A DNA stretch of 64,000 bases from NCBI GenBank assembly GCA_009377495.1, contig WHTZ01000001.1, positions 240,625-304,624 of the forward strand. Direction: 5' to 3'. This document shows positions 50,368-59,670 of the stretch, one piece after another. Source of the DNA: Luteitalea sp. (GTDB taxonomy: Bacteria > Acidobacteriota > Vicinamibacteria > Vicinamibacterales > Vicinamibacteraceae). Within the stretch, counting starts at the first letter, position 1. The number at the start of each line of letters is the position of its first letter. A model generated the notes under the pieces. It saw only the letters and a list, made by a program, of their open reading frames with translations, was not told the origin of the DNA and searched no databases. The position numbers were made by a program, and so were the translations under genes.

Positions 50368-51428
50368 CCGACATGAACGGGCAGGACCGCCCGCGGGTGC
50401 TCGTGACCGGCGGCGCGGGATTCCTCGGCATCAACCTCATTCGCTACCTCTACGCGCGCGGGTACGACCTCGTCTCTCTCGACGTCGCCGACTTCACGTA
50501 CCCCGATGTCGCCAGCCGGATCACCATCGTCCAAGGGGACATCCGCGTCCAGGCTGACGTGGAGCGGGCAACCGCGGGCTGCGCGTACGTCGTGCACTGC
50601 GCTGCGGCGCTGCCGCTCTACAGCGCCCGGGATATCTACACGACCGACGTCGAGGGAACGCGGATGGTCCTGAAGATCGCTCGCCGCTATGGCGTCGAGC
50701 GTGTCGTCCACATCTCCTCGACGGCGGTTTACGGCATTCCAGACCACCACCCGCTCCTCGAAGACGACCGGCTCGAGGGCGTCGGCCCGTACGGCCAGGC
50801 CAAAGTGCAGGCGGAGATGGTTGCGCTCGACGAGCGAGCCAGGGCGTTGTGCGTGCCGATTCTCAGGCCGAAGTCGTTCATCGGCCCCGAGCGCCTCGGG
50901 GTGTTCGCATTGCTCTACGACTGGGCGCTCGATGGTCGCAACTTCCCGATGATCGGAAGCGGTGACAACCGCTATCAGCTGCTCGATGTCGAGGATCTCT
51001 GCGAAGCCATCTCTCTGTGCCTCACGCTGCCGCGCGAGCAGGTGAACGACACCTTCAACATCGGCGCGAAGGACTTTGCCACGATGCGGGAGGATTATCA
51101 AACCGTGCTCAACTACGCGGGTAAAGGCAAGAAGGTCGTGGGGTTTCCCGCTGCGCCAGCCATCTGGGGCCTTCGTGCCCTCGAGAGCATGGGGCTTTCG
51201 CCTCTCTACAAGTGGGTCTACGAAACGGCCTGTAGCGACTCGTTCGTCGCGATCGAGAAGGCCGAGAGTGTTCTCGGGTTCACGCCCAAGTACTCGAATC
51301 AGGACGCCCTCATCCGCAATTTCCAGTGGTACATTGCAAACCGTCACGCGTTTGCAGAAGCCTCGGGCATCTCGCATCGTCTGCCCTGGAAGCAAGGAGC
51401 GCTCGGGCTGATCAAGAAGTTCTTCTGA
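50364..51428 (+). CDS. NAD-dependent epimerase/dehydratase (extended SDR)
   Basis: A 354-residue extended short-chain dehydrogenase. The NAD-binding motif GGAGFLG is at residues 16-22; the active site has Ser in HISSTAVYG and Tyr143-Lys147 (YGQAK). LRPKSFIGPERLGVF and RYQLLDVEDLCEAI are typical of nucleotide-sugar epimerases/dehydratases or 3-beta-hydroxysterol-like members. The start overlaps the msrB stop, so the two are co-translated, although no metabolic link is obvious. Substrate unknown. It converges on the symporter gene, with a 10-bp-arm stem-loop between. Confidence 0.9.
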   Translation: MTDMNGQDRPRVLVTGGAGFLGINLIRYLYARGYDLVSLDVADFTYPDVASRITIVQGDIRVQADVERATAGCAYVVHCAAALPLYSARDIYTTDVEGTRMVLKIARRYGVERVVHISSTAVYGIPDHHPLLEDDRLEGVGPYGQAKVQAEMVALDERARALCVPILRPKSFIGPERLGVFALLYDWALDGRNFPMIGSGDNRYQLLDVEDLCEAISLCLTLPREQVNDTFNIGAKDFATMREDYQTVLNYAGKGKKVVGFPAAPAIWGLRALESMGLSPLYKWVYETACSDSFVAIEKAESVLGFTPKYSNQDALIRNFQWYIANRHAFAEASGISHRLPWKQGALGLIKKFF

Positions 51429-51457
51429 CGTCGCGACGCTTCGCTTCGTGACTAGCC

Positions 51458-51488
51458 AACATCTTGGCCGACGCGGACAAGATGTTGC
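51458..51488. terminator. bidirectional stem-loop terminator candidate
   Basis: CAACATCTTG and CAAGATGTTG are perfect 10-bp arms around an 11-nt loop, between the convergent epimerase and symporter genes. No long U-tract on either side. Confidence 0.55.
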
Positions 51489-51491
51489 CTG

Positions 51492-52991
51492 TTAGCCGCG
51501 CCGGCGCGCGGGCTCGGGCGTGGAGAAGAAGGGCGCCCACTTCTCGCGCGGCGAAGGCTTGGTCAACAGGCTCACCGTCACCAGGAGCAGGCAGGAGATA
51601 AGCACGCCCGGGATGACGATGTAGTCGCTGCTGGCGAAGTCGAACTCAGTGCCACCGATGTCGAGGCTGAAGTCGAGCCCGGTCCGGCCGAGCAGGCCGA
51701 TGCCGATGATCGATCCCAGCCCGCCGGCGATGCACGCGACACCGCCTGGCGGTGTGACCCGCTTCCACAGGAAGGCGGCGAGCAGAGCCGGCGTAAGACT
51801 CGCGCCGACGAGCGAGTAGGCGTAGAGCGCCATGGACAGCACGGTCTCGAACTGGGTCAGCAGCACCAGCCCCAGCGCGCCAAAGAGCACGATGCACGCG
51901 CGCTGCAGGTTCACGAGTTGGCGCTCGCTGGCGTCGGGCTTGACGAAGCGCTGGAAGATATCGCGGCTCGCGTTGGTCGACGGTACGAGCAGGAAGGTGT
52001 TGCCCGTCGACAGCACGATGGCCACCGCCGCACCGAGCAGCATCGCGGCGCCGACGACGGGCAGGCCGTGTCGCGCCACGTAGAGGATGACGGTCTCGGA
52101 CGCCGCACGGCCCACGACGGAGGTCTCCTCCATCAACATCGGATACGCCGCGCGACCGGTGATGGCCAGCAGCGCCAGGGCCACCTCGATGATCACGATC
52201 CCGGCCACCATGCCGATCACGGCGTGGCGTGCGGCGCGCTCGTCTTTGGCCGAGAAGAACTTCTGGTACATGCCACTCTCGCCGAGCAGCAGCAGGAACG
52301 TGGGCAACGCCACGCCCAACGCCCACAATGCGTTGTGCTCGCCGAGTGGCGTCATGTGCTCGGCTGGCAGCGACGCCGCCACCGCCCCAAGACCTCCGAG
52401 CTGGAAGACCATATAGGGCAGCGCGAACAGCACGCCGAGGGTGATGATCACGCCGTTGAAGATGTCGACCGTGACGATCGACATCATACCCGCGAGCGCT
52501 GTGAACAACACGATCGCGGCCGCCGTGACGTAGATGCCGGTCGTCGGGTCGATCGCACCATCGGTCACGATTGACAGGATCCAACCGCCGCCGCGGAACT
52601 GGTAGGCGGCAATTGTGACGTAGGCGAGGATGATCGCGACGGTTCCGAGCACGCGTGCCCCAGCGTTGTAGCGCTGCTCGAGGAGGTCCGGAATCGTGTA
52701 CTGGGCGATGCGTCGCACTTTACCGGCGATGAAGAAGGCGACGATGAGGCCGACCCAGCCGCCAAATGAGAACCACAGCTCGGAGAGGCCGCTGCGGTAG
52801 GCCAGCCCTGCGCCGCCGAACAGCGACCCGGAACCGATCCAGGTGCACACCAGGGTGCCGACCAGCAGCGGCACGGACACCGAGCGCCCCGCCACCATGA
52901 AGTCGTCATGGCTCTGGACCTTGCGAGAGCGCCAGAGGCTGACGGCAATCATGGCCAGCGGATAGGCCAAGACAACCACGATCAGGGTCAT
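51492..52991 (-). CDS. sodium:solute symporter (SSS family)
   Basis: A 499-residue membrane protein with about 13 hydrophobic helices of the SSS (LeuT-fold) family, which imports sugars, amino acids, organic acids or vitamins with sodium. Typical regions are DDFMVAGRSVSVPLLVGTLV (the conserved N-terminal motif), WIGSGSLFGGAGLAYRSGLS, TIPDLLEQRYNAGARVLGTV and LSTGNTFLLVPSTNASRDIF (the sodium-site helix). The start lies directly downstream of a heptad array and 36 bases from the zwf stop, so it may be transcribed with pgi-gnd-zwf. A sugar substrate would fit that context, but sequence alone does not decide it. Confidence 0.9.
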   Translation of the reverse strand: MTLIVVVLAYPLAMIAVSLWRSRKVQSHDDFMVAGRSVSVPLLVGTLVCTWIGSGSLFGGAGLAYRSGLSELWFSFGGWVGLIVAFFIAGKVRRIAQYTIPDLLEQRYNAGARVLGTVAIILAYVTIAAYQFRGGGWILSIVTDGAIDPTTGIYVTAAAIVLFTALAGMMSIVTVDIFNGVIITLGVLFALPYMVFQLGGLGAVAASLPAEHMTPLGEHNALWALGVALPTFLLLLGESGMYQKFFSAKDERAARHAVIGMVAGIVIIEVALALLAITGRAAYPMLMEETSVVGRAASETVILYVARHGLPVVGAAMLLGAAVAIVLSTGNTFLLVPSTNASRDIFQRFVKPDASERQLVNLQRACIVLFGALGLVLLTQFETVLSMALYAYSLVGASLTPALLAAFLWKRVTPPGGVACIAGGLGSIIGIGLLGRTGLDFSLDIGGTEFDFASSDYIVIPGVLISCLLLVTVSLLTKPSPREKWAPFFSTPEPARRRG

Positions 52992-53019
52992 AGGTTCGAG
53001 GTTCGAGCTTCAAGGGCAG
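52992..53019. repeat. period-7 array AGGTTCG type, before the symporter start
   Basis: AGGTTCG AGGTTCG AGCTTCA AGGGCAG. It abuts the symporter start codon (52991, minus strand) and fills most of the gap to the zwf stop, in the place where a ribosome binding site should be. Confidence 0.65.
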
Positions 53020-53027
53020 GTGCCCTG

Positions 53028-54581
53028 TCACAGCCGTCGCCAGCTCCGTCCGTCGCGCCGCAGCAGCTCGTCGGCCGCCTCCGGGCCCCACGACCCCGCC
53101 GCATAGTTCGGAAAGTCGGTGACCGGCTCGTGCTGCCACGCGTCGAGGACGGGCATGACCTTCTCCCAGCCTTCCTCGACGATATCTGCGCGGTGAAAGA
53201 GCGTCGCGTCTCCCATCATGGAATCGTAGAGGAGCGTTTCGTAGCCGGTCGACGGGCTTTCACCGAAGTAGTCCTCATAGTGGAAGTTCATCTTGACCGT
53301 CCCGAGACGCAGCGTCTGGCCTGGCACTTTGGCGTCGAACCGAAGCGAGATGCCCTCGTCTGGCTGAATGCGCACGACGAGGATGTTCGGCTGCAGACTT
53401 TCGACGTTCGTCTTGCGGAACATCACGAACGGTGGACTCTTGAACTGGATCGCGATCTCCGAGACACGCTTCGGCAGCCGCTTGCCCGTTCGCACGTAGA
53501 AGGGAACGCCGGCCCAGCGCCAGTTCTCCACCATGAGTCGCCACGCGACGTACGTTTCCACGTCCGAGTCGCGCACGACATGGTCCTCGCTCCGGTAGGC
53601 TGGCAACCGCTCGCCACTCGTGCTCACGCCGTCCCCGTATTGGCCGCGCACGGTGTACCGGCGGACCTCGTCCGGAGTGAACGGTGTGATCGCTTGAAGC
53701 ACCTTGAGCCGTTCGCTGCGCACGGCGTCTGCCTCGAAGGAGCTCGGCGGCTCCATCGCGGTGAGCGCAAGCAACATGAAGAGGTGGTTTTGAACCATGT
53801 CGCGCAGGGCGCCAGCCTGCTCGTAGTAGCTACCACGTTGCTCGACGCCGACCGTCTCGGCCACGCTGATCTGCACGTGGTCGACGTAACGCCGATTCCA
53901 AATCGGCTCGAAGATGCCGTTGGCGAACCGGAAGATCATGAGGTTCTGCACGGTCTCCTTACCGAGGTAGTGATCGATGCGATAGACCTGCGACTCGCTG
54001 AGACAGGTTGAGACGCGGCGATTGAGGTCTCGTGCAGACGCAAGATCGTGCCCAAACGGCTTCTCGATGACCACGCGGCGCCAGTGGGTATTCGCCTGCG
54101 CCACCAAGCCGGCGCGAGCCAAGTGCTTCGAGACGGGCATGAAAAGCGATGGGGGCATCGCCAGGTAGAAGAGGTAATTCCCCTCCGTGTGGCAGCGCTG
54201 GTCGACCTCCGCGAGGTGTCGCTCGAGACGAGTGTAGAGATCGGGATCCGTCGGATCGCCGGCGACATAGCTCAGTCGCTTGCGCAACCACGCCGTGTCA
54301 GCGACCGAGAGCGAGCGCGTCGCGAATTGAGCGAAGTCCTCGAGCATCCGGTCACGAAACAGCTCGTCGCTCATCGTCTGGCGGCCGACACCGACAATGG
54401 CGAAGCGCTCGCCGAGCAAGCGTTCTTGACGGAGGTTCACGAGCGCTGGCAGCAGCTTGCGTTTGGTCAGATCCCCGGTCGCCCCGAAGATCACCATCAC
54501 GCACGGGCCGGGCGGCGTCGCAGCCGGCTCGAGCGCCCGCGTCTCGTCAACCACAGCTGTGTCTCGCTTCTCGTCGCTCAT
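53028..54581 (-). CDS. zwf: glucose-6-phosphate 1-dehydrogenase
   Basis: A 517-residue enzyme, the first step of the oxidative pentose phosphate pathway (glucose 6-phosphate to 6-phosphogluconolactone with NADP). Cofactor motif [19 protein letters not shown] near residue 33; active-site [35 protein letters not shown] and [20 protein letters not shown] are conserved. The ATG at 54581 is chosen as it leaves 25 bases after the gnd stop and a normal length; the frame stays open far upstream but across gnd. Part of the pgi-gnd-zwf unit. No 6-phosphogluconolactonase gene (pgl) is in the cluster. Confidence 0.95.
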   Translation of the reverse strand: MSDEKRDTAVVDETRALEPAATPPGPCVMVIFGATGDLTKRKLLPALVNLRQERLLGERFAIVGVGRQTMSDELFRDRMLEDFAQFATRSLSVADTAWLRKRLSYVAGDPTDPDLYTRLERHLAEVDQRCHTEGNYLFYLAMPPSLFMPVSKHLARAGLVAQANTHWRRVVIEKPFGHDLASARDLNRRVSTCLSESQVYRIDHYLGKETVQNLMIFRFANGIFEPIWNRRYVDHVQISVAETVGVEQRGSYYEQAGALRDMVQNHLFMLLALTAMEPPSSFEADAVRSERLKVLQAITPFTPDEVRRYTVRGQYGDGVSTSGERLPAYRSEDHVVRDSDVETYVAWRLMVENWRWAGVPFYVRTGKRLPKRVSEIAIQFKSPPFVMFRKTNVESLQPNILVVRIQPDEGISLRFDAKVPGQTLRLGTVKMNFHYEDYFGESPSTGYETLLYDSMMGDATLFHRADIVEEGWEKVMPVLDAWQHEPVTDFPNYAAGSWGPEAADELLRRDGRSWRRL

Positions 54582-54606
54582 ACCGTTTAGCTCAGTAGTT
54601 ACCCCT

Positions 54607-55584
54607 TTACCCCTTTGGCTCCTGATGCCCGCCGAACTTCTCACGCATGGCTGAGAGCACCTTGTTCGCGAAGGTATGCTCCTGCCGTGAGCGGAAGCGC
54701 GCAAACAGCGAGGCGGCCAGAACGTCGACCGGCACAGCCTCCTCGATGGCCGCGAGAATCGTCCACCGCCCCTCGCCGGAGTCCTGCACGAAGCCCGAGT
54801 AGGTCTCGAGATCCGGGTGCTCGACGAGCGCCTGCGCCGTGAGGTCGAGAAGCCAGGAGGAGACCACGCTCCCGCGTCGCCAGAGCTCCGCGATGTCATC
54901 CAGATCGAGCGCGTAGCGGTAGGACTCTGGCACGTGGTCCAGGCGCGCACTGCGCAGAATGTCGAAGCCTTCCGCGAATGCCTGCATGAGCCCGTACTCG
55001 ATGCCGTTGTGAACCATCTTGACGAAGTGCCCGGCGCCGGCTGGGCCACAGTGCAGATACCCGAGCTCGGCGGCACGCGGTGGGCCGCTGCGTCCGGGCG
55101 TGCGCACCACATCACCGCCTCCAGGTGCGAGTGCCTGGAAGAGCGGATCGAGCTGTCTGACCGCCTCGTCCGGTCCGCCAATCATCAAGCAGTACCCGCG
55201 CTCGAGCCCCCACACACCACCACTCGTCCCCACGTCCACATACTGAATCCCGTGGGGCTTCAGCGTCTCGGCTCGTCGCACATCGTCTTTGAAGTACGAG
55301 TTGCCCCCGTCGATGAGGATGTCGCCGGGCGTGAGGAGCGGCGTGAGCGCCTCGACCGTCTGCTGAGTCGGCGCACCTGCAGGTACCATGATCCACACGG
55401 CGCGCGGCGTCTCGAGCTTCGCGACGAACGCCTCGAGAGACTTCGCCCCGTGTGCCTCTTCGGACACCAACGCGTCGACCGCCTCCGGGTTCCGGTCGTA
55501 CACGACAGCGGTGTGGCCGGCACGCATGAGCCGCCGCACCATATTCGCGCCCATACGACCAAGGCCAATCATCCCAATTTGCAT
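54607..55584 (-). CDS. gnd: 6-phosphogluconate dehydrogenase, decarboxylating (short YqeC/GndA type)
   Basis: A 325-residue enzyme oxidising 6-phosphogluconate to ribulose 5-phosphate and CO2. N-terminal Rossmann motif [20 protein letters not shown]; catalytic region [20 protein letters not shown] with the conserved Lys; [20 protein letters not shown] before it. The short length (around 300-330 instead of 470) marks the NAD-preferring type found in many bacteria. It sits between pgi and zwf; the gap to pgi holds a five-unit heptad array. The C-terminus ends in a run (GGHQEPKG) coded next to a short repeat. Confidence 0.95.
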   Translation of the reverse strand: MQIGMIGLGRMGANMVRRLMRAGHTAVVYDRNPEAVDALVSEEAHGAKSLEAFVAKLETPRAVWIMVPAGAPTQQTVEALTPLLTPGDILIDGGNSYFKDDVRRAETLKPHGIQYVDVGTSGGVWGLERGYCLMIGGPDEAVRQLDPLFQALAPGGGDVVRTPGRSGPPRAAELGYLHCGPAGAGHFVKMVHNGIEYGLMQAFAEGFDILRSARLDHVPESYRYALDLDDIAELWRRGSVVSSWLLDLTAQALVEHPDLETYSGFVQDSGEGRWTILAAIEEAVPVDVLAASLFARFRSRQEHTFANKVLSAMREKFGGHQEPKG

Positions 55585-55604
55585 CGCTTCACACTCAGAA
55601 AAGG

Positions 55605-55639
55605 CCCGATTCCCGATTCCTGACTCCCGATTCCCGATT
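55605..55639. repeat. period-7 array, five units CCCGATT type
   Basis: CCCGATT CCCGATT CCTGACT CCCGATT CCCGATT, ending at the first base of the pgi stop codon. It fills the gap between pgi and gnd. Confidence 0.8.
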
Positions 55640-57360
55640 CACCTGAGCACGTCCGTGACCATGTCTGCGAGTATGGCGAGCCCGCGCGCCACGTCCGACT
55701 CCATGTGCACGCGGAGGGCGCGCCGGCCGCGTCCCGCCAGCACGTCGAAGTCGCCGCGCGCCTGCGCCGCCTTCACCACACCAAACGTGTAACGCTGTCC
55801 AGGCACGGGAAGGTCCGCGGCGTCATCACACGTGATCTGCAGAAAAACGCCGATGTTCGGCCCTCCCTTGTAGGCCTGCCCTGTCGAGTGCAAGAAGCGC
55901 GGGCCGAAGCCAAGACAGCTCGCCACATGAACCCGGTCACGCACTGTGTGTCTGATCTGTTGCAGCAGACCGGTGTTCGCATCGCTCATCTCGACGTACG
56001 CGAGCAACGCGAAGTAGTCACCCGGTCGCAAGCGCCCGAAGTGGGCGCGTAGCCATTCCGTCACGCTGGCTTCAGGATCGACCGCCAAGGCCTCCGCGTT
56101 GGCGGCGTCGGCAAATAACCTGAGGCCGTCGCTGTCGCAGAGCGCGACCTCCGGCGGGAGCTTGCCGGTCGCCTCGAACGCGTCCGTCAGGGCTCGCGTC
56201 TCCACTTTGCTCGCCTCGACGTCCGGTTGGTCGAAGGGATTGATACCCATCACCGCACCCGCAACGGCGGTCGCCATCTCCCAGCGGAAGAGCTCCTGCG
56301 CGAGATCGTACGCCTCGCCGACATCGATGCGCACAACCGGCTGGCCGGCCCCTATCAGCGCGTCGACGCGCGCATCCTCCTCATCGCCCGGTGCCGGTCT
56401 GAATCGGACGTAGACAAACAGCCGGTCGTGGCCGTACAGGTCCGGTTCGGCCGCGCGCTCGAGGTCCACCGGGATAATGGCCAGGCCACTCTTCCCGGTG
56501 GATTCTGCAATCAACTGTTCGAGCCACGCGCCGAGCGGCGCGAGTGCCGGAGAGGCGATGATGGTGAGCTTGTCGCGACCTCGCAGCGCAGCAACGCCGA
56601 GCGCGACACCGAGCCGTAACCCTGGGTTGGTCGGGCTGTCGGCGCGGCATGCGGTAGCCATCACGCTCGCACGCGTCAAGAAGTCCGCCAGGTCGACGCC
56701 TATCAGCGCGCAAGGTACGGTCCCAAACGGCGAGAGCACGGAATAGCGGCCGCCAATCGAGGGCACGCCCAGTACGGTTGCGCGGAAGCCATCGCGCGCG
56801 GCGATCTGTTCGAGGCGGGAACCCGGGTCCGTAATCGCAACGAAACGGCCGCCGGCTCGACGGGCACCAAGCCGTTCCTTCACGCGCTCGAAGAAATAGG
56901 CGTGGAAGATATTCGGCTCGAGCGTCGTCCCAGATTTGCTGGCCACGATGACCGCCGTTTTCGTCAGATCGAGGTGTGCCTCGACACTACGGACTTGGCA
57001 CGGATCGGTCGAGTCGAGCACGTGCAGGCGCGGAAAGCCAGGTGCCGCTCCGATGATACGGCCGATCACCTCGGGCCCCAGACTCGAGCCACCCATGCCC
57101 AGCAGTAACAGGTCTGTCACGTTCTCGTCGCGGAAGGCGGTGGCCAATTCCGCGCGCACCGAGAGCTCCGCTTGCTGCTGCTCAATCGTGTCGAGCCAAC
57201 CCAACCACCGCGCCTCGTCGCCGCCTGTCCAGAGTGTCGCGTCGCGCGCCCAGACGCGCGCCACGTTCTTGTCGGCCACCCAACGGTCTAGCTCCTCGTG
57301 TACCGCCGACGCCAGCTCGGTCGGAAGCTCCCAATCTTGCGCGTTCAGCACGTCGTGCAT
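55639..57360 (-). CDS. pgi: glucose-6-phosphate isomerase (type usually fused to transaldolase)
   Basis: A 573-residue isomerase interconverting glucose 6-phosphate and fructose 6-phosphate. Signatures: LLLLGMGGSSLGPEV, VIVASKSGTTLEPN, FVAITDPGSRLEQIA, GRYSVLSPFGTVPCALIGVD, and the C-terminal MGINPFDQPDVEASKVETRA plus HSTGQAYKGGPNIGVFLQIT. These closely match the PGI half of the bifunctional transaldolase/PGI proteins, but here the protein has no transaldolase part, and no tal gene is in the window. I prefer ATG 57360; a TTG at 57381 is possible. First gene of the pgi-gnd-zwf unit; divergent from the LigD-type gene. Confidence 0.93.
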   Translation of the reverse strand: MHDVLNAQDWELPTELASAVHEELDRWVADKNVARVWARDATLWTGGDEARWLGWLDTIEQQQAELSVRAELATAFRDENVTDLLLLGMGGSSLGPEVIGRIIGAAPGFPRLHVLDSTDPCQVRSVEAHLDLTKTAVIVASKSGTTLEPNIFHAYFFERVKERLGARRAGGRFVAITDPGSRLEQIAARDGFRATVLGVPSIGGRYSVLSPFGTVPCALIGVDLADFLTRASVMATACRADSPTNPGLRLGVALGVAALRGRDKLTIIASPALAPLGAWLEQLIAESTGKSGLAIIPVDLERAAEPDLYGHDRLFVYVRFRPAPGDEEDARVDALIGAGQPVVRIDVGEAYDLAQELFRWEMATAVAGAVMGINPFDQPDVEASKVETRALTDAFEATGKLPPEVALCDSDGLRLFADAANAEALAVDPEASVTEWLRAHFGRLRPGDYFALLAYVEMSDANTGLLQQIRHTVRDRVHVASCLGFGPRFLHSTGQAYKGGPNIGVFLQITCDDAADLPVPGQRYTFGVVKAAQARGDFDVLAGRGRRALRVHMESDVARGLAILADMVTDVLR

Positions 57361-57421
57361 CACGGAGGCGACCCTCGTCAAACAGCAGCGGACAGTCTAG
57401 CATCTATAACAGGAGACACCG

Positions 57422-58213
57422 ATGCCGCTCAAAGAATACCGAGAGAAGCGCGACTTCAAACGCTCGCCGGAACCCCGAGGCGAAGAGCGGCCGGGCGCAC
57501 GGCGGCGGACCAAGGGGCGCACCCGCTTTTTCTGCGTGCAGAAGCACCTCGCGACACAGCTCCACTACGACTTCCGTCTCGAGCACAACGGCGTGTTGCT
57601 CTCCTGGGCGGTGCCCAAGGGCCCCTCGCTCGATTCCAGCGTGAAGCGACTCGCCATGCACGTCGAGGATCACCCGATCGATTACGGCACGTTCGAAGGC
57701 GTCATTCCCGAAGGCTACGGCGCCGGCATCGTGATGCTCTGGGATCACGGCACGTGGGAGCCACAGGTCGACGACATCGATGCCGCCATCGAGAAAGGCG
57801 ACCTCAAGTTCACGCTGGATGGCTACAAGTTGAAGGGATCGTGGGTCCTCGTGCGGACGCGCGGGACCCCGGGGGGTGGTGGCGCCGGCGGACCTGCGCC
57901 CAGCCAGTCGTGGCTGCTGATCAAGCATCGTGACGACTGGTCTGGACCGCTCGATATCTCGACGTTTGCACCCAACAGCGTCAAGAGCGGTGGCGGGTTT
58001 CGCGACATCCTCTCGCAAGAAGCGCCCGACGTGTGGCTGTCGAACCGAGGTAATAGCAGCTCTGCGTCAATCCAGACTTTACGGCGCCTCATCGAGCGTG
58101 TCGAGAAGCTGGAGCCGCTCACGGAGCCGGAAGAGGCGACAGAAAAGCAGACACCCGGCACCACACGGAGCGCTCGAACGTCTACGCCCCAGCGCAAAGC
58201 CCGAAAGCCCTGA
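57422..58213 (+). CDS. stand-alone LigD 3'-phosphoesterase (PE) domain protein
   Basis: A 263-residue protein made of the phosphoesterase module of bacterial NHEJ ligase LigD, without ligase or polymerase parts. Catalytic residues align with known LigD PE residues by position: His42, His48, Asp50, Arg52 (HLATQLHYDFRLEHNG), Arg76, His84 and Tyr88 (HVEDHPIDYGTFEGVIPEGY). This enzyme trims 3'-phosphates and ribonucleotides from DNA ends. AGGAG lies upstream of the ATG. The C-terminal 60 residues are low-complexity, basic and Thr/Ser-rich. No ku or ligD ligase is in the window, so any NHEJ partner is elsewhere. Stand-alone PE proteins are known in bacteria and archaea. Confidence 0.93.
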   Translation: MPLKEYREKRDFKRSPEPRGEERPGARRRTKGRTRFFCVQKHLATQLHYDFRLEHNGVLLSWAVPKGPSLDSSVKRLAMHVEDHPIDYGTFEGVIPEGYGAGIVMLWDHGTWEPQVDDIDAAIEKGDLKFTLDGYKLKGSWVLVRTRGTPGGGGAGGPAPSQSWLLIKHRDDWSGPLDISTFAPNSVKSGGGFRDILSQEAPDVWLSNRGNSSSASIQTLRRLIERVEKLEPLTEPEEATEKQTPGTTRSARTSTPQRKARKP

Positions 58214-58235
58214 GGCATGTGATCAGGTCGTTTAA

Positions 58236-59609
58236 TCAATCGACTTGACGCCCGAAGTCGAAGATCGCCGCTGACACCGCGAGCACTTTCTCTTCGATGA
58301 AGTGGGGAAAGACGGCGATGACGCGGCCATTGTACGCGTCGATGCCGTTATAGTCGCCAAATGAGACGCTCTCGTCGCATACAAACGGTGCCAGATCCAC
58401 GGCGTGATTGACGAACGTCTTGCCACCATCGACGCTGCGTGCGAGCGTCACGCGCGTCTCGGTCGCCTTCAAGCCTCGTCGATCGTGAAACACCACGTTG
58501 ATCGCGCCATCGATCGGGTCGACCGCCATCCACGTGAAGAACTGCGCGGCGCCGTTCTTCACGGGATCGTCGTTCACCCTCACAGGTGCTGTCCATGTGT
58601 CGCCGCCGTCAGCCGATGACGCAAGAAAGACGTCGGGATCGCCGTTCCGCTCATCGATCCAGTTGACGTAGATGGTTCCCCGGCGAGGACCATCACTCAC
58701 GTCCGCGGCCGTGACCGGCATGCCGTTGCTGCGCGCGATGCCTGGTATGTCGATGTCCCACCCCCCCGGCGTGATTGCGACTTGGCGATCCTGTGCAAAC
58801 GTCACGCCACCGTCGAGCGAGCGATCGAACATCAACCCCTTGGGACCACTCCACGCCACATACACCTGACCGTGTGGCCCAACCGCTGGCACCGCCCCTT
58901 CAACGGTGTTGTCACTGTCGAGACAGTCGCCCGGATCGTCGGAGATCCGAACCGGCATGGCAAACGTTCGACCCTCGTCCGTAGACCGACTGAAGTGGAT
59001 CTCGGTCTGGCACCCGGGATCCGTGCTGCCATACTCGTCGAACCGCGTCCACGCGAGATAGATGTTGCCGCGATGCGGCGACCGCGTGACCCGATCCACA
59101 CCGGGCCACGGCTTGTCTTCGAACGGTGTGACGGTGTTGCGGTGATCGACAACCGCTTCGGCCGCCGCCCACGTGCGGCCACCGTCGTCGGAGCGTCGAA
59201 GGAAGACCCCATTGACCGCGCGCGTCGGTCGCTGCACGCGGATGCCGTCGAACGAGATGTAGCTATGAAACGCGCGCCCTTCGCCATCGAACACCACGGC
59301 ATCGTCACCCTGCACGCGCTTCTCGGGATTGGCCGCCGCGAACCCCTGCCACGTGCGCCCCGCGTCATCGGTCACGTAGAGGCGGTTGGTCACACGCGGG
59401 CCGTCCTTCGGCCCACGCTCGTATGTCGTCACGATGACGTTCGGCGGGTTGGTCGGGTTGATGGCAACCGAGACCTCTGCAGGATTCCGAGCACCCGGTG
59501 GCGTCACACGCACGACGCGGTGCGTCATTGCCGTATCGGGGATGGGGTCAAGACGAGCGGACGCGGCGGCGACCACCGCGGTCATGAGCAGAAGAGGGAC
59601 GACGCGCAT
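58236..59609 (-). CDS. secreted sialidase-like (BNR/Asp-box) protein
   Basis: A 457-residue exported protein (signal MRVVPLLLMTAVVAAASA). It contains at least six BNR/Asp-box motifs of the form SxDxGxTW: TDDAGRTW, SDDGGRTW, STDEGRTF, SLDGGVTF, SADGGDTW and SVDGGKTF, which mark a beta-propeller as in sialidases and sortilin-like proteins. The catalytic Arg triad and Tyr/Glu of true sialidases cannot be confirmed, so it may bind or cleave glycans or be a non-catalytic propeller. The ATG at 59609 is chosen; a TTG at 59615 is alternative. Divergent from the PHP gene; the 60-base gap carries a heptad array. Confidence 0.85.
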   Translation of the reverse strand: MRVVPLLLMTAVVAAASARLDPIPDTAMTHRVVRVTPPGARNPAEVSVAINPTNPPNVIVTTYERGPKDGPRVTNRLYVTDDAGRTWQGFAAANPEKRVQGDDAVVFDGEGRAFHSYISFDGIRVQRPTRAVNGVFLRRSDDGGRTWAAAEAVVDHRNTVTPFEDKPWPGVDRVTRSPHRGNIYLAWTRFDEYGSTDPGCQTEIHFSRSTDEGRTFAMPVRISDDPGDCLDSDNTVEGAVPAVGPHGQVYVAWSGPKGLMFDRSLDGGVTFAQDRQVAITPGGWDIDIPGIARSNGMPVTAADVSDGPRRGTIYVNWIDERNGDPDVFLASSADGGDTWTAPVRVNDDPVKNGAAQFFTWMAVDPIDGAINVVFHDRRGLKATETRVTLARSVDGGKTFVNHAVDLAPFVCDESVSFGDYNGIDAYNGRVIAVFPHFIEEKVLAVSAAIFDFGRQVD

Positions 59610-59621
59610 AGGCAAGACTGC

Positions 59622-59656
59622 AGGTGCAAGGCGCCGGGTGCAAGGTCCGAGGTCCG
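59622..59656. repeat. period-7 array, five units AGGTGCA/AGGTCCG type
   Basis: AGGTGCA AGGCGCC GGGTGCA AGGTCCG AGGTCCG, in the divergent gap between the BNR and PHP genes, ending just before the TACAAT box at 59658-59663. Confidence 0.8.
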
Positions 59657-59657
59657 A

Positions 59658-59663
59658 TACAAT
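59658..59663 (+). promoter_or_regulatory. candidate -10 box TACAAT for the PHP gene
   Basis: TACAAT ends 7 bases before the ATG at 59671 and overlaps an earlier ATG at 59662, which favours the later start and a leaderless mRNA. Confidence 0.35.
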
Positions 59664-59670
59664 GCGACCG

